Source of the DNA: Desulfosarcina alkanivorans
GTDB taxonomy: Bacteria > Desulfobacterota > Desulfobacteria > Desulfobacterales > Desulfosarcinaceae
Assembly: GCF_009688945.1 (NCBI RefSeq)
Contig: NZ_AP021874.1
Location: 2,542,001 to 2,606,000 of the forward strand
Length of the DNA: 64,000 nt
Direction of reading: 5' to 3'
Position numbers and translations under genes: made by a program. Below, piece by piece: positions 32,729 through 41,619 of the stretch. Each line of letters starts with the position of its first letter. Within the stretch, counting starts at the first letter, position 1. The notes under the pieces are model-generated. The model ran no database searches and was not told the DNA's origin. It saw only the letters and a program-made list of their open reading frames with translations.

Positions 32729-34570
32729 ATGCAAATGACAACCACTGGCAAGCTCATTGATTTACAACGCAGGTTCAGCCTTCCCGTGCCGCGCCCCGTG
32801 TCCGACTGGACGTGCAGGCCGGTTGAGCGGCTGCTGGCAATCGACCGGATCAACGCCATCCATGACCGCCTCATGCAGTCACCGGCAACCGGCGACGCCT
32901 TCAACCGGCTCTTGCAGCTGCTTGGGACAACCTATTTGATCGGCTCCGACGACCTTGCCAAAATACCCGGCCACGGCCCCCTGGTGGTGGTGGCCAACCA
33001 CCCCTTCGGCGGTATCGAGGGCATCATCCTGGGCGACCTGATGCAGCGGGTCCGCCCGGACACGAAAATACTGGGCAACTATCTGCTCGGGCAAATCGGA
33101 CCGATCAGCGATTCGATCATCCCCGTCGATCCCTTCGGCCGCGCGTCGTCGGTCGCGTCCAATGCAGGCGGTTTCAGAAGCTGCCTGCGATGGTTGAAAA
33201 AGGGCAACTGCCTGGTCACCTTTCCCGCCGGCGAGGTCGCCCATTACTGCCATGGGAAACGCCGCGTCGTCGACCCGCCCTGGAGTTCCCATGTGGCCGC
33301 GCTGGTGCGCATGAGCGGCGCCCGGGTCCTGCCCGTCTTTTTCCCGGGACGCAACAGCATCCTGTTCAACCTGATGGGCTTGATTCATCCGCGCCTTCGC
33401 ACCGTCATGCTGGGCCGGGAACTGGTCGCCCGTCAGGCGTCCCGGGTCAGGCTCTTCGTGGGTGCAGGCATCCCGCCCGCCCGCATGAAAGCCTTCCCGA
33501 AGGATCAGGCCCTGATCCGCTGGCTGCGCTTCAGGACCTATTTCCTGGCCAACCGCATGGAAAAAAACGATCGATCCGTCATCCGTGAGAAAAAGCAGGT
33601 CAGGATTAAAAAGGAAACGCCGGAAGCCCTGATCCCCCCGGTCCCCGGGGCCCTGCTGGCCGCCGAGGTGGCCGCGCTGCCGGAAAACGCCCGCCTGGTG
33701 GCCCACAAGCACCTGAGCGTCTTCATTGCCGACAGTGAAAGGATCCCCCATCTTCTCCGGGAAATCGGCCGGCTGAGGGAAAAAACCTTCCGGGAGGTGG
33801 GAGAAGGAACCGGGCGGTCCATGGACGTGGATCTGTTCGACAGCTATTACCGCCATCTGATCCTCTGGAACACGGACAAATCCGAGGTCGTGGGCGCCTA
33901 TCGCATAGGGGACACCCGCGCCGTCCTCTCACGATTCGGCCCAAAAGGCCTCTACACCCACTCCCTGTTCCGGTTCAAACCCGGCCTCCTGCGCTACCTG
34001 TCCGACTCACTGGAACTGGGCCGGTCCTTCATCCGCTCAACGTACCAGCGCCAGCCCAACTGCCTGGCCCTTTTGTGGAAGGGGATCGGCGCCTACCTGG
34101 TGAGGCATCCCGAATACCGGATCCTGTTCGGGCCGGTGAGCATCAGCGACAGCTATCACCGGGTGTCCAAACAGATCATGATCCGTTTTCTCAAAAAAAG
34201 CTGCACCTCGGGTAAGCTCAGCGCACAGGTGACCCCGCGTTGCCCGGTCCGGTTGTCCGCCGGTGGCCGGTTGAGCGACCTGGATGCCCGGCTGTCCACC
34301 GGCTCCATCGACGACGTCTCCATGATGATTTCCGAAATCGAGTCCGACGGCAAACGGGTCCCCGTGCTGGTCAAGCATTACCTCAAGATGAACGGGCAGT
34401 TTGTGGCCTTTAACGTCGACCGCGATTTCGGCCACGCCATCGACGGCCTGGTGGTGGTGGACCTGATGAAAACCAAAACCAGACTGCTGGAACGGTTCAT
34501 GGGAGTGGACGGCTGCGCCAGTTACCGGGGGTACTGGGCGGAAGGGCGGGAACAACGGTCGGAGGGGTGA
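32729..34570 (+). CDS. Two-domain acyltransferase: PlsC-like plus GNAT-like (OlsF-type)
   Basis: About 613 residues from the ATG at 32729 (GAGAGG just upstream; the ATG six bases later is an alternative). Residues ~40-290 form a PlsC/LPLAT-type acyltransferase with HPFGG in VVANHPFGGIEG and FPAGE in LVTFPAGEVAHYCHG. Residues ~325-590 resemble the OlsB/Acetyltransf_5 GNAT-like fold (VFIADSERIPHLLREIGRLREKTFREVGEGTG ... LWNTDKSEVVGAYRIG ... LELGRSFIRSTYQRQPNCLALLWKGIGAYL). This order matches bifunctional OlsF, which makes ornithine lipids by N- and O-acylation. It could help replace phospholipids under phosphate limitation. It stands alone; stop-proximal heptad repeats follow. Confidence 0.82.
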   Translation: MQMTTTGKLIDLQRRFSLPVPRPVSDWTCRPVERLLAIDRINAIHDRLMQSPATGDAFNRLLQLLGTTYLIGSDDLAKIPGHGPLVVVANHPFGGIEGIILGDLMQRVRPDTKILGNYLLGQIGPISDSIIPVDPFGRASSVASNAGGFRSCLRWLKKGNCLVTFPAGEVAHYCHGKRRVVDPPWSSHVAALVRMSGARVLPVFFPGRNSILFNLMGLIHPRLRTVMLGRELVARQASRVRLFVGAGIPPARMKAFPKDQALIRWLRFRTYFLANRMEKNDRSVIREKKQVRIKKETPEALIPPVPGALLAAEVAALPENARLVAHKHLSVFIADSERIPHLLREIGRLREKTFREVGEGTGRSMDVDLFDSYYRHLILWNTDKSEVVGAYRIGDTRAVLSRFGPKGLYTHSLFRFKPGLLRYLSDSLELGRSFIRSTYQRQPNCLALLWKGIGAYLVRHPEYRILFGPVSISDSYHRVSKQIMIRFLKKSCTSGKLSAQVTPRCPVRLSAGGRLSDLDARLSTGSIDDVSMMISEIESDGKRVPVLVKHYLKMNGQFVAFNVDRDFGHAIDGLVVVDLMKTKTRLLERFMGVDGCASYRGYWAEGREQRSEG

Positions 34571-34576
34571 AAGAAT

Positions 34577-34940
34577 AAGCTCATGGCTCGTAGCTGATAG
34601 TTTACAGTCGGTAAACGGGTAAGCGAAAAAGCTGTTGGTTGGTTTAATTGGTTCTATGGGTTGCATTGGTTTTGAGGACACTAAGTAGTTTTACGTTTTA
34701 GGTTTTAGGTCGAGGATGGGGATCGTTCTCCGAACTGCGTTCGGGTTCCGGGTTCTCGGTTCCCAGTTCACTGATCACCGTTCACTGATCACCGTGGTCA
34801 ACGACCACCGTTTCCGGTTGACAGCCAAACCTTCTTCTGATTTCCCCCTTTGACCTTTGACCTTTGACCTTTGACCTTTGACCTTTGACCTTTGACCTTT
34901 GAGCCATGAGCGATCAGCTATCAGCTTTGAGCTATCAGCT
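34577..34940 (+). repeat. Composite intergenic repeat with 7-bp tandem tracts downstream of the acyltransferase
   Basis: Starting six bases after the stop, AGCTCATGGCTCGTAGCTGATAG-type heptads run for about 25 bases. Next come AAGCTGTTGGTTGGTTTAATTGG, several TTCACTGATCACCG units, and eight copies of CTTTGAC (34848-34903, last unit CTTTGAG). More GAGCGATCAGCTATCAGCT heptads continue to about 34945. No gene is visible between 34571 and 35000. Confidence 0.85.
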
Positions 34941-35009
34941 CAGCTAATAACGTTTTTCTCACCGCATCCTTATCCAGGCCTAACAAAAGACAATTATTAA
35001 TTCGCCAAA

Positions 35010-35082
35010 CGACAACGCCAAACCCCGGGTGACCGGGGGACGGAAAGCCACGGGTCTCAAAGAGATCGCCGGGTTGCCAGGT
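35010..35082 (+). promoter_or_regulatory. c-di-GMP-I (GEMM)-like riboswitch aptamer, copy 1
   Basis: Contains GCCAAACC, a CCCCGG-GTGA-CCGGGG hairpin with a GNRA loop, GACGGAAAGCCACGGG, a GTCTC-AAA-GAGAT stem and CGCCGGGTTGCC. These match the ordered landmarks of GEMM-I aptamers (GCAAACC, GNRA tetraloop, GACGCAAAGCCnCGGG, GCGGGGTTACC). It sits 120-190 bases upstream of a VPLPA-CTERM gene and is followed by an intrinsic terminator. The ligand could be c-di-GMP or cGAMP; the base before CAAACC differs from both standard types. Confidence 0.82.
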
Positions 35083-35119
35083 ACGAGGGGTACTTTGCTG
35101 ACCCGGCAGGGGAACAGGA

Positions 35120-35159
35120 AGCCCGGTTATTGAGATTATTCTTGAACCGGGCTTTTTTT
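35120..35159 (+). terminator. Riboswitch-associated intrinsic terminator, copy 1
   Basis: AGCCCGGTT (35120-35128) pairs with AACCGGGCT (35145-35153), followed by seven T. It lies between the aptamer and the ATG at 35202, so ligand-dependent transcription termination is likely. Confidence 0.85.
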
Positions 35160-35201
35160 GCGCCCACAGGCAACCGGATCCATGGGATCACAGGAGGAAC
35201 A

Positions 35202-35720
35202 ATGAATCGGTCGCGGCTTTTCGTTCTTTTCACGATGTTGGTATTGGGGCTGTTGCTGGGCTCGTCGTCGGCGTTAGCGCATTCGGTGACCATAGACGAT
35301 GCTTTTGAAATGGGATTGGGAGACACCGGGACGATTGGGCATAAAGACGAACCGGATTGGAAAGGCACCCTCACCTTAACCGTCACCAATACCGGCGATG
35401 ATCCCTGGGGTGATTTTCATTTCTATCTGCAACAGGATGGCCCGGTGGTTTTCGGAACAACCGACACCATTTTCCCGACCATCATGGCCGGTGTTTCGGG
35501 TTACACCTACGATATCAGTGATTATGCCCTCGATTTCTATTTTTATAGTGATCCGGTCGAAAACGGCCAGAGTGCAACATTCCTGCTCTACACGGACAAT
35601 ACGGAAGAAAAATTAGGTCTCTTCAGCATCTCCATGGAAGCCAGCCCCGTGCCCCTTCCGGCGGCCGCCTGGCTCCTGGGTTCCGGTTTGGTCGGCATGA
35701 TCGCCATGCGCCGGAAATAA
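35202..35720 (+). CDS. VPLPA-CTERM surface protein
   Basis: 172 residues from the ATG at 35202, placed by AGGAGG six bases upstream. Signal peptide LFVLFTMLVLGLLLGSSSALA. The mature domain is ~120 residues, beta-rich (WKGTLTLTVTNTGDDPWGDFHFYLQQDGPVVFG ... SGYTYDISDYALDFYFY). The tail VPLPAAAWLLGSGLVGMIAMRRK is the textbook VPLPA-CTERM signal for XrtD. Expression is expected to depend on the riboswitch and terminator in the leader. Function is unknown; the small beta-sandwich suggests a matrix or appendage component. Confidence 0.9.
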   Translation: MNRSRLFVLFTMLVLGLLLGSSSALAHSVTIDDAFEMGLGDTGTIGHKDEPDWKGTLTLTVTNTGDDPWGDFHFYLQQDGPVVFGTTDTIFPTIMAGVSGYTYDISDYALDFYFYSDPVENGQSATFLLYTDNTEEKLGLFSISMEASPVPLPAAAWLLGSGLVGMIAMRRK

Positions 35721-35799
35721 CAACGGGCCTGCAGGACGGAACGGGTTTTTTACCGAAACCTTATCGAATGCAAACAACGCCTCACTAAAGAAATCGGTC

Positions 35800-35910
35800 C
35801 AACGACAACGCCAAACCCCGGGCGACCGGGGGACGGAAAGCCACGGGTCTTAAAAACAGCCTGAAAACATTGGATCAGGCTTTCAATAGAGATCGCCGGG
35901 TTGCCGAAGG
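35800..35910 (+). promoter_or_regulatory. c-di-GMP-I (GEMM)-like riboswitch aptamer, copy 2
   Basis: Same landmarks as copy 1 (GCCAAACC, GGACGGAAAGCCACGGGTCT, GAGATCGCCGGGTTGCC). The tetraloop is GCGA instead of GTGA, and the P3 arm is longer (35855-35890, containing AGCCTGA ... TCAGGCT). It lies 115-225 bases upstream of the gene at 36025. Confidence 0.82.
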
Positions 35911-35952
35911 AATAGACATCAGGGTCCTTCGCTGACCATAACGGCATCAGGA

Positions 35953-35993
35953 AGCCCGAATCCGGAGCATACGCTCCTGGTTCGGGTTTTTTA
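35953..35993 (+). terminator. Riboswitch-associated intrinsic terminator, copy 2
   Basis: AGCCCGAATCCGGAGC pairs with GCTCCTGGTTCGGGTT around ATAC, with one mismatch and G-U pairs, followed by TTTTTATTTTT. It is placed between the aptamer and the next gene, as in copy 1. Confidence 0.85.
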
Positions 35994-36024
35994 TTTTTAT
36001 CCCTATTAATGAAAGGAGTTTAAC

Positions 36025-36750
36025 GTGAAACGAGTATTTCTGGCAATCTTGGTGGTTGTTTTTTTATCAGGTGCTGCAAACGCAGACATCATTTTATTTG
36101 AGGATTTTGAGGATACGGACGTTGCTTACACGACTTCAGTTCCGGAGTTTACGGATAACTATTATGATTTTTTTCTCCGAACCGATGGGTCAGATCATAA
36201 TAGTAGTATAACTTACGACAATGTTCAGGGCGATTATTATTTTGCTGGAATGGATCTCGATGGTGAAGGTGCGACCCTGCCTCTTACGATGACCTTTGCA
36301 GGTATAGATATCAGTGGCTATTCTGACCTTACCTTTTCGAGCTTGTTCGCAGAAGATACTGCCTCTGATGATGTTGAGGACTGGGATTTGCCTGATTCCT
36401 TCAAGGTGGAATACCGGATCGATGGTGGCGCGTACCAGAACTTGCTGGCCTTTGAATCGATCCCCGATGGCGACAATTTCAACGCAGTGCCGGCTTTGGA
36501 TACCGACTTCGATGGAAATGGCGACGGTACTGAGTTAACAGATGTACTTAGCCTTTTTTCGGCGAGTATCGTCGGAACAGGAGATGTGCTTGATGTTCGA
36601 TTCACATTCGATTTGGATTCCGGTGATGAAGATATCGCCATTGACAATGTGCAGATAAATGGCGTCAGTGCCGTCCCCGTCCCCGCCGCCGTCTGGCTGC
36701 TGGGCTCCGGCCTGGTCGGCCTGATCGGCATCCGCAGAAAAACGGCTTAA
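36025..36750 (+). CDS. VPLPA-CTERM surface protein
   Basis: 241 residues; AAAGGAG lies nine bases before the start. Signal peptide RVFLAILVVVFLSGAANA. The single domain (DIILFEDFEDTDVAYTTSVPEFTDNYYDFFLRTDG ... VEYRIDGGAYQNLLAFES ... DIAIDNVQINGV) has the jelly-roll pattern of extracellular carbohydrate- or surface-binding domains, with acidic loops (DTDFDGNGDGTE) likely to bind calcium. It ends VPVPAAVWLLGSGLVGLIGIRRKTA, a VPLPA-CTERM tail. It is lower in GC than its neighbours except in the tail, hinting at a mosaic origin. A strong terminator follows, so riboswitch, gene and terminator form one unit. Confidence 0.9.
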   Translation: MKRVFLAILVVVFLSGAANADIILFEDFEDTDVAYTTSVPEFTDNYYDFFLRTDGSDHNSSITYDNVQGDYYFAGMDLDGEGATLPLTMTFAGIDISGYSDLTFSSLFAEDTASDDVEDWDLPDSFKVEYRIDGGAYQNLLAFESIPDGDNFNAVPALDTDFDGNGDGTELTDVLSLFSASIVGTGDVLDVRFTFDLDSGDEDIAIDNVQINGVSAVPVPAAVWLLGSGLVGLIGIRRKTA

Positions 36751-36781
36751 TCGGGTTATCGTATACCTCCTTAACGCCCGA

Positions 36782-36820
36782 CGGGCCGGCGGCCGTCCGT
36801 TTTCCGCCGGCCCGGTTTTT
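36782..36820 (+). terminator. Intrinsic terminator after the VPLPA-CTERM gene
   Basis: CGGGCCGGCGG (36782-36792) and CCGCCGGCCCG (36804-36814) pair perfectly over 11 bp and are followed by GTTTTT. Confidence 0.93.
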
Positions 36821-36836
36821 AAAGGACCCTTTAGCA

Positions 36837-37040
36837 ACCCCCTCACCCGGTCCCTCTCCCCCACAGGGGCGAGGGGACGAAACCCGTACCATCGTTCACT
36901 GGTGAAAAAATCAAAGAGTGCCCCTCCACCATGGAGAGGCCATATGCGTCAGCCACCCATTTTCGATCCAATTGGAAGAAAAACCGCCCAGCCCCATACG
37001 GCCTGGCCCCTCCGGGGAGAGGGCCGGGGTGAGGGGTGTC
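36837..37040. repeat. MITE/REP-like element with CCCCTCACCC inverted ends
   Basis: About 200 bp. The left end reads CCCCCTCACCCGGTCCCTCT (36837 onward); the right end (37011-37038) is its imperfect inverse, GGAGAGGGCCGGGGTGAGGGG. Each end also folds on itself. There is no gene inside. A second element with the same ends lies at 41325-41488, on the other side of the next gene. Confidence 0.7.
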
Positions 37041-37083
37041 CATACGTAAACCGATCAAAACGTCTACCGTTCGAGGTAATGCC

Positions 37084-40000
37084 ATGCGTCGATACCAACT
37101 GATTGTCCTCTTTTCGATCTTCTATCTGTTAATTTTTTCACTCACCGCCCATGCCGGCGTGGTGGACATCGGTTCCTCCGAAGACGCCCAGGTGGTGGAA
37201 GCGTCGCCGACCTCCAACTACGGTACCAGCAACAATCTTTACGTGGCCAGCGCCGACGGCGGTTCCTACCTGAACGAACGGGCCTGGGTCAAATTTGACA
37301 TCAGCAGCCAGGTTCCGCCAGGCGCCGTCATCAACTCGGCCAAGCTCCGGCTCTACTGCTTCAAGGCCGACGATGCCGACGACATGGTCGCCGCCGTTCA
37401 TGGGAGCACGGACGATACCTGGACGGAAACGGGCATCACCTGGGACAACCAGCCCGGGTTTGATGCCACGGCCCTGGGTCAGACAACCATGACGGCCGGC
37501 CAGACCTACTACTGGGTGGAGTGGGACGTGACCGCTTTCGTCCGGACCGAGTTCACCACCAACGGTGACTTCGTGGTCAGCTTCGTGGTCAAGCCCGCCA
37601 CCGAAGGCCAGGATCCCTGGCGCACCTGCGCCTTCGACGCCAGGGAGTACGGCGCCGCCCTGGCCCCTCGCCTGCGCATCGACTACACCGGCGACTGGCC
37701 CACCGACGGCGCCTTTAAGATCTTCCACATGAACGACATGCACTCGCGCCTGCTGCCCCACGAATTCGACGTGCCGGAGGTCGACGATGTGCCGGGGATG
37801 GAAATGGTCGGCGGTGCATCCTGCTTCGCCACCAAAATGCTGGAATTGAAAACGGCCAACCCGGATTCCCTGATCATGGACGCCGGCGACATCTCCGAGG
37901 GCAACCCCCTGGGCGACCTGCGGGGCAACGGCGGCATGATCGATTTCTACAACCTGCTGGACAGCAAGCTCAAGGCCCTGGGCGGTCGGGGCATCGACGC
38001 CGTGGTGGTGGGCAACCACGATGTCAACTCGGCCTTGATGCTCAACAACATGAAAAACAAAGCCAATTTCCCGGCCATCTCCATGAATATTTACGATGCG
38101 GTCAACGGGACGCCCTATTTCCCCGAATTCGTCACGGTGACCGTCAACGGCACCAAGGTGGGGATTCTCGGCTACACCACTGATTCGTCCTCCTTCCTGG
38201 GAGACGATCTGGTGGGGGTGGTGGAAGTGAGAAAGTGCGTATGGGAGGATGAGGATAACGACACCATCAATATCAAGGACATGGTCAATGAACTGCGTAC
38301 CACCGAAGGCTGCGACGTGGTCATCCTGCTCTCCCACGTGGGCCAGAGCCGTGTCACCGCCGGTGAGGACGCACTCATCGCCGACAGCGGCGGGGTGCTG
38401 CCACCGGAAGTGGTGATCTCCGGCCACTGGCACACCTGGACCGAGCGGGTCTGGCAGCCGAGCAACATGAACGGCAAGACCCTCGTGGCCGAGGCCGCCT
38501 CCTACATGCAGTACATCGGTGAACTTGAAGTCACCGGCAGCGGTAAATACGTCCAGGCCCAGAAGCACGTTATCCGTAACAGCGACATCCTTCCCGATGC
38601 GGACATGGAAAACCTCATCGCCGGGCTGATCACCGAGTACAACAACCAGAGTCCGGCCCCACCCCACGGCATCCATGATGTCATCGGCTACTCGGCGGTG
38701 GACCTGACCCTGGACAAGGACAAGTGGTGGACGGTCAGCGAGTACCCCTGGGCCGCCACCAATGCCGCCGGGGCCTGGATCTGTGACGCCATGGTCTGGA
38801 AGGCCGGCCAGCTCGGATACCCCGTGGATCTGGCCCTGCAGTCCGGCGGCGGCATCCGCCGGGACGTGGCCGCCGGCGAGATCACCTACATCGAGATCTA
38901 CGAGGCCTATCCCTGGTCGGACGACAACATGGTGCGGGTGCAGATGACCGGCCAGGAGATCTGGGACTGGATCCAGTCCGACTACGTGGGCACCTCCATT
39001 TCCGCCGGCTGGCACGTGACCGCCCACGACGGTCAGATCACCGCCATCACCTATCAGGAAAATCCAATCAACATGACCGGCACCTACGAGGTCGCCATCA
39101 GCGAGTACATGTTCGTAAACCCCGAGAATCCCCTCTCCGGCACCACATCAGAGGATATGGACTACTCCATCCGGGAAGGCGTGGTGGACTTTACGGCCCA
39201 GTACAACACGCCGGAAAACCCCATGTACGCCGACGGCATCGCCCCGCGCTACGACCTCAACACCGAGTTCGCCGGCGGCTTCAGGGCCGTGGTGACCATG
39301 GTGGCCGACAGCGAGAGCCAGCCCTACTTCGAAGATGCCTTCATCCGCCTCATCGAAGCCACCCCGGCGACCCTGGCCCGGCGCACCGGCTACGGCCTCT
39401 CCGAACTGGTCAGATCCGACGGCGCCATCGACCTGGGCCACCGCTTCTCCGAGATCATGCTCTATCGCAGCCACCTGGGGCTCACCGACGGCCTGCTCAA
39501 GACCGGCGACGTCATCGAGGTGTGGGGCGAGGGCGGCTTTTTCGACGGCACGCCGGAGTTCATCGACCAGGAGGGAATTTCCGAAGCGGGCGACACCATC
39601 ACCATCCTCAACCGCGACGAGGCCCTGGCCCGGCCCGAGTACCATGCCGCCATCGCCTCCTTCTGGGACGAGGACCACGAAAACCATTACGTGAAGTTCT
39701 ACGCCGAGAAAACCGGCGATACCACGGTTCAGGATTCGGCCGGCCAGGCGCTCACCGTTTACAAAGAGGGCGCCTACTACACCAAAACCCTGCCAGGCAC
39801 GGTGGGCGACATCCTGGAACTGACCGGGATCAACACCTATGAAGGAGACAAAGGCCGGCGATTTCGATGCAACAACGCGGTGGTGGCGTCGACCGTGCCG
39901 GTGATCGGCTATCCGGCCACCTCGGCGGTGGACGCTGTCGAACCATATAATCAGTCGGGTGCATCCATCATTCTGACAGCTACGGCCGGCGACTACCAGG

Positions 40001-41277
40001 CCGGGCCCCCGATAAGCGGTACGACCATTTCACAAACCGGATTTGAAGAACCCACGGCTGGATCCAGCGGGGTTAAATATGTCGCCACAAACACATCCCC
40101 CGGCATTCTTTCAAACAATGGCGGCGATCAGCCGACGGTTTCATACAACGGTGCATCCGAACTTGGTTTTGAGACTTACTACAATGGCATCGAAGGGCCG
40201 ACCACAGCCTCCGAAGACAATGGTGATTATATCGGGGTTGTGAATTACTACAACCGAACCGGGAGTGGTTCCTTTGAGATAGAAGATGCGGACCCTGAAG
40301 TCGAACTGCGGCTCTCACCCGTCGATCTGACCGGATATAACAGTGTGCAGGTGAGCGCCTTCCTGAAAATTCTTGGAGGAGCCTACGAAAGTGGAGACGC
40401 GGTAAGGCTGTGGGCAGATACTGATGTTGGTGAATTTGACCTTTTCAGCATGGCTGGAGATGACCTGGACACCTATCACGCCTCCAACGGGTACAACTAT
40501 GTTCAATATAGCGCAATGCTTCCAGACACCGCGACGACATGCCAGCTCAAGCTGACCGTCACATCAGACGGTGGCAGTGAAGGAGCGCAACTGGATGACG
40601 TACTTTTTCTTGGTGACACGACCGGTGGTTCCGGCAATACCATCGATCCTGTCTCGGTAGAATTTTTCTACCGCCATGCCGCCGACGGTCTCGCCTGGGG
40701 CGCCTGGACCACCATAGGCACGGATACCAACCCCGCCGACGGCTGGAGCCTGGGATTCTCCTACCCGGACGGCCAGGGGTATTACGAATTCTACTCCGTT
40801 TCCACGGACGCCGACGGCAACGAAGAAGACGCGCCGATTCGAGCAGATGCCAGGGTTCTGTTCAACAATGCACCGACCGCCCCCGCCGATCCGGATCCGA
40901 GCATTGCCAACGGTGCCACCGGCGTCTCACGTAACCCCTCTTTGAGTGTAACCGTTTCCGATACGGACGGGACTGCCGTGGATGTGTGCTTTTATGGCGG
41001 CACCGGCGGGGATTTCGAGTTGATCGAGTGCATTGGCGGGGTCGCCCCCGACGGAACCGCTTCCGTCGACTGGAGCGGCCTGGCGCCGGGGACCACCTAT
41101 GACTGGTATGTGGTTGTCGACGACGGGCTCGGTTCCGACCAGTCGGCCACCTGGTCCTTTACCACCGCCGCGTCGACAGCCGTTCCGGTTCCGGCCATGG
41201 ACGCCACAGGAATCATTGCGGCGTTGTCGAGCCTGCTGCTGACCGGCATGGCAATGATGCGTCGCAGGCACGTGTAG
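37084..41277 (+). CDS. Secreted 5'-nucleotidase-like protein with N-terminal DNRLRE domain and VPA-type tail
   Basis: About 1397 residues from the ATG at 37084 (GAGG seven bases upstream). Signal peptide to ~residue 25. Residues ~28-200 are a DNRLRE/CBM96-like domain (VVDIGSSEDAQVVEASPTSNYG ... LRLYCF ... WDVTAFV). Residues ~215-740 are a 5'-nucleotidase: IFHMNDMHSRL, IMDAGDISEGN, VVVGNHDVNS, ILLSHVG and VISGHWHTW supply the metal ligands, followed by the substrate-binding domain (LALQSGGGIRRDVAAGEITYIEIYEAYPW). Large beta domains follow. The tail is VPVPAMDATGIIAALSSLLLTGMAMMRRRHV, hydrophobic and then basic, but not VPLPA; it loosely fits IPTLxxWG. Probably releases phosphate from nucleotides at the cell surface. 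It is flanked by two like repeats. Confidence 0.9.
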   Translation: MRRYQLIVLFSIFYLLIFSLTAHAGVVDIGSSEDAQVVEASPTSNYGTSNNLYVASADGGSYLNERAWVKFDISSQVPPGAVINSAKLRLYCFKADDADDMVAAVHGSTDDTWTETGITWDNQPGFDATALGQTTMTAGQTYYWVEWDVTAFVRTEFTTNGDFVVSFVVKPATEGQDPWRTCAFDAREYGAALAPRLRIDYTGDWPTDGAFKIFHMNDMHSRLLPHEFDVPEVDDVPGMEMVGGASCFATKMLELKTANPDSLIMDAGDISEGNPLGDLRGNGGMIDFYNLLDSKLKALGGRGIDAVVVGNHDVNSALMLNNMKNKANFPAISMNIYDAVNGTPYFPEFVTVTVNGTKVGILGYTTDSSSFLGDDLVGVVEVRKCVWEDEDNDTINIKDMVNELRTTEGCDVVILLSHVGQSRVTAGEDALIADSGGVLPPEVVISGHWHTWTERVWQPSNMNGKTLVAEAASYMQYIGELEVTGSGKYVQAQKHVIRNSDILPDADMENLIAGLITEYNNQSPAPPHGIHDVIGYSAVDLTLDKDKWWTVSEYPWAATNAAGAWICDAMVWKAGQLGYPVDLALQSGGGIRRDVAAGEITYIEIYEAYPWSDDNMVRVQMTGQEIWDWIQSDYVGTSISAGWHVTAHDGQITAITYQENPINMTGTYEVAISEYMFVNPENPLSGTTSEDMDYSIREGVVDFTAQYNTPENPMYADGIAPRYDLNTEFAGGFRAVVTMVADSESQPYFEDAFIRLIEATPATLARRTGYGLSELVRSDGAIDLGHRFSEIMLYRSHLGLTDGLLKTGDVIEVWGEGGFFDGTPEFIDQEGISEAGDTITILNRDEALARPEYHAAIASFWDEDHENHYVKFYAEKTGDTTVQDSAGQALTVYKEGAYYTKTLPGTVGDILELTGINTYEGDKGRRFRCNNAVVASTVPVIGYPATSAVDAVEPYNQSGASIILTATAGDYQAGPPISGTTISQTGFEEPTAGSSGVKYVATNTSPGILSNNGGDQPTVSYNGASELGFETYYNGIEGPTTASEDNGDYIGVVNYYNRTGSGSFEIEDADPEVELRLSPVDLTGYNSVQVSAFLKILGGAYESGDAVRLWADTDVGEFDLFSMAGDDLDTYHASNGYNYVQYSAMLPDTATTCQLKLTVTSDGGSEGAQLDDVLFLGDTTGGSGNTIDPVSVEFFYRHAADGLAWGAWTTIGTDTNPADGWSLGFSYPDGQGYYEFYSVSTDADGNEEDAPIRADARVLFNNAPTAPADPDPSIANGATGVSRNPSLSVTVSDTDGTAVDVCFYGGTGGDFELIECIGGVAPDGTASVDWSGLAPGTTYDWYVVVDDGLGSDQSATWSFTTAASTAVPVPAMDATGIIAALSSLLLTGMAMMRRRHV

Positions 41278-41324
41278 ACTCCATCTCGAAGATCCCTTTT
41301 TTGAGACTCCGCGCCCCTGTATAG

Positions 41325-41488
41325 CCCCCTCACCCCGGCCCTCTCCCCTGGGGGAGAGGGAGGTGGTGCAGGTCCTTCCTCTTTTAGCGGGCGGCGATGG
41401 TGGAACATCGATAAATCTGCCTCGATTGACCGCCGGTTGGACTGGCGTCCCCTTGCCCCTCTGGGGAGAAGGGACAGGGTGAGGGGGC
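41325..41488. repeat. MITE/REP-like element, second copy
   Basis: The left end CCCCCTCACCCCGGCCCTCT starts at ~41325. The right end (GGGGAGAAGGGACAGGGTGAGGGGG, ending ~41488) is its inverse. It shares the end sequences of the 36837-37040 element but has an unrelated middle. The remaining bases to 41619 hold only the leader of the next gene. Confidence 0.7.
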
Positions 41489-41619
41489 AGCAATTGTAAT
41501 TTTGTATGCTGTTTGCCCTTTGGGCAGGAGGCGTTCCAATAAAACTGCTGTCACGGCGCATGATGACAATTCGTGGTGATGGGGAAATGAGAGGTCAACA
41601 GCTATCAATGGAGGTGCAT

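Noticed and set aside
36814-37084. Short attachment-site-like or prophage boundary
   Set aside because: The repeats are inverted and REP/MITE-like, and no integrase or phage gene is present in the window.
37138-39027. 629-codon minus-strand frame opposite the 5'-nucleotidase
   Set aside because: His/Val/Gly-rich shadow; all metal-site motifs are on the plus strand.
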